A DNA stretch of 64,000 nucleotides. It comes from Labyrinthula sp. Ha. Its lineage: Eukaryota; Sar; Bigyra; Labyrinthulida; Labyrinthulaceae. Made by a program: the position numbers and the translations under genes. This document shows, piece by piece, positions 57,157 to 64,000 of the stretch. Within the stretch, counting starts at the first letter, position 1. The number at the start of each line of letters is the position of its first letter. The notes beneath the pieces were generated by a model that worked only from the letters and a program-made list of their open reading frames with translations, was not told the origin of the DNA and did not search any database. The stretch lies in NCBI GenBank assembly GCA_015227615.1, contig JAALGZ010000016.1:186001-250000 (forward strand), written 5' to 3'.

Positions 57157-58600
57157 ATCACAATTTCACGGAGATAATGAAAACACGTTAAACGCATAAA
57201 TTTTAAGACTGTCCAAAACAGGCATAGAGCATATTTCAATTATTTACCAGGTTCTCATATGCGATTAGGGGACAAAAGGAAAGCGATTTGGAACAAAAAA
57301 AAAAGGAAGTTAAAAAAAAACATGAGATAATCTTTTTTTGAAAGCATAAAGTAAAGAAACACTGGTATAAATGTATATATACTAGTTAAGATAAATATGG
57401 AATAGTTTATGACACCCAGAAGATGTTTTCTTATGATACATGAGAATATACTGACTACTGACACAGTACTCTTTTTCTAGTTAATCAAACCTGGGAAATA
57501 GGAACCTATTATTTTACTGAGAAAACAAGAAAAAACCTGCAAAACCTTTATAATTTGCACTATTTACTTGAAAGGTTTTTTTTATGCATGAAATCATGCC
57601 GGTATAATTTTATTACAGCTCCTCTACTCGAGTTTTAGTCCCAGTAGCTGGTCAAGGGTTGTTTTCTACTCACAAACTGCTGTCTAACTTGTGCCTAAAG
57701 AAAATAGCTTGAGCACTATTAAATACCTTTTAATATTTCTTACATTTGGTGAGGTGGGCATAATTTGGCTCATCTTGGTTTTATAGAAATGAGGTAATTT
57801 AAAGATATATGTAAGGCCTCTTGGAATGTTGAGAGGGTTTGGTACAGTTTGTCGACCACCGATGGAACGAAAAAGAGGAGCCAAAAATAATATTTTGGAA
57901 AAGATTTGAGCACATATATGAGTTGCTAACATGAAAAAAAGTAAAGATGTATATTACTATTTAAATCCAAAGCACTTTCTTGTGTTTCATCTCTTAGATT
58001 CAAACAAAAGGAAGTGTGTACTATTTAGTTTTCTATAAGGGCACGTAAACTGCTATTTTCCATCTGAGGCTGAAAATGCATTATTTCAAAGTTATGTCAA
58101 AGGAAACATCCTCATATGAGTCTAAGATATCACCGACTGCAGACCCAGACACAACATTTAGTTCCAGGCTCGAGATATAGTTGAATATTTATCTTTGCTC
58201 TTAGAAAACAACTCAAGGAATTAATTTGGTCTCGTGGCTAAACCTAATACCAGTCTCGTATCGGCTGCTTTTTCTCTCACCCAACGATAATTATGTCTTT
58301 GTTAATTCATTGTGCCAGTTATTATCAATATCTATTTGCTTTTTCGGTTCTGTCTCTTACATTTCCATTGGTTTAACGTTAGAAGTACCTAATTTCACTT
58401 GCTCAATAATAATCTTACTCCAGATTTTGCCCAAGAGTTAAATAATACAAAATTTCATTCGCAAGTGTAGTTAGATTACGAGAAATTGAAATGTTTCCAA
58501 GCCAAGGCCTAGGTGCTCCAGGCAAATAATCCAGAATGCTGAGTAGGGTTTCAATAGGTTCAATGAGGTATAAGATGTTTTCCCAAATAATAATCTAACA
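57157..58600. other. Intergenic, no gene seen
   Basis: AT-rich sequence upstream of the cyclase gene with poly-A and poly-T runs. No domain or RNA gene recognised; the right part may already belong to the decayed element. Confidence 0.4.
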
Positions 58601-61600
58601 GCTTCTTCTAGTTTCAAGTAGAAGGTGTTGTAATAGTTGTGTAGCATCTTGCTCTCAAATCAGGTTCCAGAAATGGTCGATTCAGTGACCAAGAATGTTC
58701 ACACGATCTAGATATGGGGTGGTTGGCCCATTGGCTATGTAGTTCGGGGAATTTGGTGGGGTTTACGGGTTGGGATGTTCCATATGTTAATTCTGTTGAT
58801 TGATAGGAGATGAAATTTAAAAAAACTGCGGTGTCTACTGTGTAGCTTAATGCCGAGAAAAAAGGTTTGATTCTTCAGGAGCTAAATCGATGTAATACTT
58901 TTAATGCAGTGAGAATGTTCGCGATGCGAGTCCATATGCAAATATATTGCAGGTTGTCAAAACAAATCCTCAACGTAGATGAGAGAATTTGTATTGACTA
59001 GGGCAGGTTTTCTACATGTTGCAGCTTATTCTTAATAGTTAAGAGGTGAAATAATTCTGGTATCTATTCTTGGTAAGTAATATCTTTTTTTAAGCTTAGA
59101 TATGAGATGGCCCTTAACTTGCTGAATTATGGACGGGTATGCCATGCCCCGTACCAGCTCCTCGCTTCATTCCAGTTTATAACATGCCTCCTGAAAAGCT
59201 ATTTCCTTAGAAACCTTTGTCACCATATAATTATTAAATGTTACTCTTCGAAGAGAATGGGCTTGGACCAGAAAGAGCCAAGTGTAATTTTACTAACCTT
59301 ATCCAAATGGGAATAGAGCGGAAGGAGGTGCTAGGAAAATATACAAGTAAACCCACCACATGTGAAAAGCTAACATGGAAACATTCAAAATAAATTTGAT
59401 CGAGTTGGAGAATGCGGGGATGATCCAGAGAGAGTCCAACACTTCTTTTGATCATAAGTTATCATGGTATCAAAGCCGGGGAAACGTGATGGCTTTAGAA
59501 TGGTTATGGGCCTTCGGAGATGTACTAATATGATAAGATCTATAAGGTCATGGCTGCTGTATCTAGAGATTTAACTGTCCTGCTTCAACCATACCAAGAT
59601 TTATTTTGGGAGTTTTGATGCTCTGAGTAAATTTGGGTACTTGAAGGTGGAACTTGGGTCCCGGAAAAGTTTTGGAGTTGTAACTCCATGGGAACGCTAG
59701 ACCTTCTTAACGGCTTGCCCAAGTTGTGCAAATACCCTACATATCAAGCAGCAGAGGATAATCAATTAAGTTTTGAGATATATCAATAAGGATATTTTGT
59801 TTTTAATAGAGTTATTTAGAGGATAGACTATTCATTCATTTACACCTCTTCCTCGGACGAATAAAAATATATGCTATACAGATTTTTGAAGAATTGTATT
59901 GCATTGAACTTACGTTTAGCTCTTGATAAGCGCGATTTAAATAGGATTAAGGTAGGATGCGGTGGATGAATCCGGGATAATGAAGGTGGCAGAAACGTCA
60001 TACATATTTTACAAAGGTATCTGAGGTGAGAGAGGTGCTGAAGATGGGGCAGTTGTAAGATTTTGGTATACTTGAGCACTTAGATGTTGTTGAGTCTTCA
60101 AGAACTTTCTCATAAGTGACATTTCATGGAGAAACGTATGAAGAGGATGGAGAACCTGAAATTAAACTGTAAATGGAAGTTGAATAAAAATTAGCCAAGG
60201 ACTGTTTGAATCAGGAAATGTTGAACTACAGAAGACTGGGTGGAAGAGATTAAACTCTTAAATTCAAAAACATGGTGCGCTGCCAGAAACTAAATTTCTA
60301 CCCGAGCGATTAAACAGCGGCCTTTTCATCAATGCAAGACACTAGCCTCGGTTAGTTGTGCCTAGCTCATTCAGATATGATGGAGGGTTACCACTGTATT
60401 TTGGCAGCGATGAGTTTTTAGCAATTAATATTCATTGAAGCATAATGGACAAGGAGAGCTGCCCACTACCGAACTGATGAATAGGATTAGGTTCATTCTG
60501 TACTGTAACCTGGAATCAACTGAGATATAAACCAACCATAAATATTTAGTCTTGTTGGTGTTCCAGAAGAAAAATATGATGATGGCCCTGCTTGGTAGCC
60601 TCTAGCGATGAATAGTTACGCTCCATGAGTTTAATATGGTGCTATATTACATTTCGGTAGGAATCCAATGTCTTAAAGTACCTCTTGACAAGCTGGGAGT
60701 ACGTACAAACCGGTTAAACCAGGGATTTAAAGACAATACTAGTAGATTGGAATGAGAATGTAAGATGTTGGATCATGTAGAAGGGAATAGCTTTCTTTGC
60801 AAATGACAGAAAAAGAGATATGTGAAGGAGGCTAATTACCCATATCATGCGAATAGGAGAAAAAAAACGAGATGTTAGAGTTATTTGAAGACTAAGACCT
60901 CGGTGGAGGTTTGACCCTAACGTAATAAAACTCACTGAGAGTTAAGCTACAGTAATCTTCCCCAAAAGAAAAAAGAGGCATTAGATGCTATTTTTGTCGT
61001 ACATAGCTCAGGTGTAACAGCAGCGTGCTAAAATAGTATAAAAGAACTGAGTTTAAACATAGCAGTACAGAGGTGTATGTTGAAGCTTTAGGTAAACTCG
61101 AAGCTCCGATAGAGTTTTATGGAGAGATTTGAGGCAACAGCTCAAAATACTTTGGGTCATGAGAGCAGGTGATATGGATCCCTGTACACTTGAGTTTGTC
61201 CATATTCCAAGAAATAACTTTTGAGCGATGGTCGTAAACCTGGAGAAGTTGTGCGTGCACCGCTATAAGGATGTTAAGATGATTCGAAGACCATTGGACG
61301 AAATACATTATCTAGTAGATGGGGAGGTAGTGCTGCTACCCTGTTTCTTAAAGGTTAAATGGTCATTTATAAAGGTAATCTTGAGTGAAGTTCCTAAAAT
61401 AGCACTAATGGTAAGAGATCTGAGTCTGTCTGCGGCAATTGCAGTGAACACATTTGTATTCTGGAGGGGGTTAACAGAGCTGTATGAAACTCTTTCTTGT
61501 GTCACAAAACGTACCCCGCTTCAACAATGAAGTTCTCTCTTTATATGGGTCTCGGTTCTCGTTAGAAAGCAAGTTCTGGATGGTTATAGACCCTTAAAAC

Positions 61601-63100
61601 AATGGAAATATTGAGGTAATGAGTCTATTTATACTCCATTATGAATTAAGTTTCTTAGCTGTTACATGATCGACAAGGATAAGCAGAGGGAGATTCTACC
61701 TCAGGTAGTGTATATTATGTGTAAGCCCAAATCTATTCATAGCTGCTCTACAACTGAGTTGAGCTCTTACTTGTCAAATATTAGAGCATTGGTTAATTCA
61801 TCAGCTATATTCAACGCTAAGATATTCTCAATAGCGATCAACAATAAATTTTAAGAGCATAGTGATCCTAAGAAAGCATAATGTGCAGCAGAGGTATCAA
61901 TTCAAACCATTTTCAGTCATATGAAGCTTTTACAACCCACGACAAGACAAAATAAAGAGTGGGCAAGCAACTATAAAAATGTCAAGTTTAAGGCATCAAA
62001 ATCGAGCTAAACTGCTGTAAACGTTTTATTGTTTTCTCGGGTAGGTACGCCCTGCGTTATTAGTAAAACAAATTTTGAGGTATGGAATCTGGATGAAGTG
62101 GCAAAATTCTTTTTTTGTTTGGAAATGATCTCTCATCAGTAAATACATGGTTTCGGACATGTTGAATTTGATTTAATGAAAGTTGGTCCAACTGCGGTTA
62201 TGCTACTTGATCAAACTTAAGATGACGGTGTATCGTCCTATCCCACTAAGAGGATTTCTTTCTCTTCTCTAGACATAAAAGGGGAAAACTTGAAAGAGAT
62301 CTCAGTTAGTTCTTTGTGTTCTGTAGGTTTAATTACTATGCGAGTCAGCATTGCTATGGTGAAAGAAGGAATGAGCATCGAAGAGTGTTAGGATGTAAGC
62401 TTGTGAAAATCTTGGTCCGGTGACTAGGACAAATTGCGGATTCTTTGGTATTCACATGGTCAGTACTTAGGAATCAATAAAAGGATCTTATGACTGACCA
62501 TAATGGGGAATTTCTACCGTCTACATCCTGAAGCGAAGGTGTAGCTATAAATGAAACTCGAGGACCTAGTAGGAGACTAGCTGACATGTATTTGATGCTG
62601 GAGAAATTATATTCTGATACTACAAATTTAGATATATTTACGGGAAGATTAAATTCTAATAAGGAATGGTGGAACTTTGGTTTACATAGGTCATTCAGCT
62701 TGTAAAAAAGCAGTATTAAATTTGGGTATGTCTTGTATAGTTAGGTGGAGGAAGAAGTGATGGAGCATTTAAGCTCTGTATGTGGATTTTGGTTTATAGT
62801 GGTGTGAGTGGGTGAAGAATATAGGAAGCTTTATTGGGAACCTAGTAAAGCTTCTGCAGAGATAGTATTAGCCTTTGCATATGGTTTGGGAAGAATTTTA
62901 TTTCTTTCTGCCCTTACTTATCTCTAGATCAGAAGTGTTGTTTGGTACTCTTATATTCATGTGGCGTATGTTATTTAAGTGGGTGATGACGTGTTTTGAT
63001 GAAAATGCATTTTTATTGAGCGAAGAAAATTATATCAAATTATGGTAGACAAAGCCAGCAATGGTTTTCAAGCATTAAGTTATATCAAGAAGAGAAGAAA
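58600..63100 (+). mobile_element. Decayed Ty3/gypsy-type element
   Basis: A fossil in plus orientation. A reverse-transcriptase motif typical of Ty3/gypsy (SKPGKRDGFRMV) lies at about 59467-59505, and an integrase-like motif (MTDHNGEF) at about 62490-62516, in normal order and at a spacing compatible with one pol region. It is broken, with dozens of breaks, and old. Terminal repeats were not found, so both ends are estimates. It is not close to the whole element at 16.9 kb. Confidence 0.65.
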
Positions 63101-63235
63101 TAGCTCTTGAGGCTTGTAAAAGACAAAGTACTATCTTGAAAAAAAATAGGATTTAAAATTGAGAACTGGAGGTATTCAATACTCCCTTAAAAAAAGAATC
63201 TGCGAAGCGTCGCCTGAAAAAAACTTAAAGCTTGA

Positions 63236-64000
63236 GAATGGACACTTCCTTCTAATGACTCCCTTAAATATCGGATACAGTTTTTTGGGGGGTATGAAAA
63301 TCTTACCGAGAAAGAAATAGAAGATGTGAAGAGTGGTATTGAAAACCTAAAGTTTAAAAGACTGGATTTAAGATATCATGGTCTATCAGACAAAGAAACA
63401 GTACATCTGTTAAGAAAGATAAATATAGATCCATATCAAGTAAGAATATTTAGTTTTGGTGGACCAAAGAGCCGAGATAAAAAAGATGTTTTTGTAGAAA
63501 CTTTGGATTTATTCCCAAGGTTAGCTGGATTTGACGTATCATATTCTGATAGAGAAAGTTTTGATCACTTTCACAAAAAACATATCATGAAAAAGTATTT
63601 AAATTTATTCTATATAGGATATCCTGTTTGTAACGCACTCAGTTTTTATTTCAGGAAAATACAAAATAAAATTGATGTTTCTTTGATAAAGTGTTTGTCT
63701 ATTGATTTTATTGGGGCAGAAAATAATTATTGGTTAGCTCTTTGTATTTCATTAGTTCAAAATATTAGTCTTTTGTATCTGAGGATTATTTATCATGTTC
63801 TTATGGATAGATCAGATCCAGTGCACGTATGTCTCTTATCTCAGTTACTTTCTATCCAAATCAAGCCAATTGGATTTAAGGTAGAATTTGCTAAAACGAA
63901 AGAAATTTATGTAAATACATCATATATATTCTCTAACATTCTTAAAAGTGGAGCTGATCTGAGAAAAATGTCCCTTGTAACCTACTCAAGTCGACCACCA
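63236..64000 (+). CDS. Partial unknown protein running off the right edge
   Basis: An open frame of 255 codons from just after a TGA (63233-63235) to the window end, with clear coding character and no stop. There is no ATG near its beginning, so the 5' part is probably in an upstream exon or this is the remnant of a larger gene. Spaced Leu/Ile/Phe patterns (KFKRLDLRYHGLSDKETVHL; ETLDLFPRLAGFDVSYSD) recall irregular leucine-rich repeats, but the match is weak. Function unknown. Confidence 0.5.

Noticed and set aside
1-64000. UGA read as Trp (code change), suggested by in-frame TGA in two neighbouring genes
   Set aside because: Long intact genes (ATPase, cyclase, IQ/WW protein, polyprotein) use TGG for Trp, have no internal TGA, and the cyclase ends in TGA. 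The leftmost gene also has TAG and TAA in frame.
1-64000. CRISPR arrays, rRNA genes, bacterial operons
   Set aside because: No spaced direct repeats of that type, no rRNA signature, and genes have introns and eukaryotic ribosomal protein features.

Overview
The window looks like AT-rich nuclear DNA of a protist. Two things point to a stramenopile (heterokont): a secreted protein with the SPTxxPS serine/proline/threonine repeat common in that group, and three intact genes with very small introns (30, 31 and 38 nt; GT at the start, a T-rich stretch and AG at the end). The species cannot be named. Long open genes use TGG for Trp and end in TAA, TAG or TGA, so the code is read as standard.

Layout. 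1-4184: a decayed membrane-protein gene, an SPT-repeat type I membrane protein (-), class-2 dihydroorotate dehydrogenase (DHODH, +) and a small NTF2-like protein (-). About 4.9-13.9 kb: two heavily decayed Ty3/gypsy-type elements of different lineages lying back to back. 13.95-26.35 kb: a second copy of the SPT-repeat/DHODH/NTF2-like block. Its SPT-repeat gene is split by a 2.2 kb hAT transposon with an 8-bp target duplication. Its DHODH gene is cut just after the start by a 7.9 kb LTR retrotransposon that looks whole. 26.5-30.6 kb: an IQ/B-box/WW-domain protein, ribosomal protein uS5 (RPS2) and a small secreted coiled-coil protein. 34.4-37.9 kb: a P-type cation ATPase. 38.3-50.6 kb: a 12 kb stretch with no recognisable gene. 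50.7-57.2 kb: an unknown Asn/Gln-rich protein and a soluble-adenylyl-cyclase-like protein with two cyclase domains and an ATPase domain. About 58.6-63.1 kb: a third decayed Ty3/gypsy-type element. 63.2 kb to the edge: a partial, unidentified gene.

The best candidate for something new is the polyprotein of the whole LTR element. After gag, protease, reverse transcriptase, RNase H, integrase and a chromodomain it carries a SANT/Myb-like domain and a complete-looking MT-A70 adenine-N6-methyltransferase domain with the DPPW motif, all in one 2055-codon frame. I know of cytosine methyltransferases in LTR elements, but I do not know of an MT-A70 enzyme in a chromodomain Ty3/gypsy element.

The duplicated block is also informative. 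The two DHODH copies are almost identical, but similarity drops sharply inside the adjoining NTF2-like gene. This suggests gene conversion, or two duplication events of different age. Both large insertions lie in the second copy, so copy A keeps the full-length DHODH.
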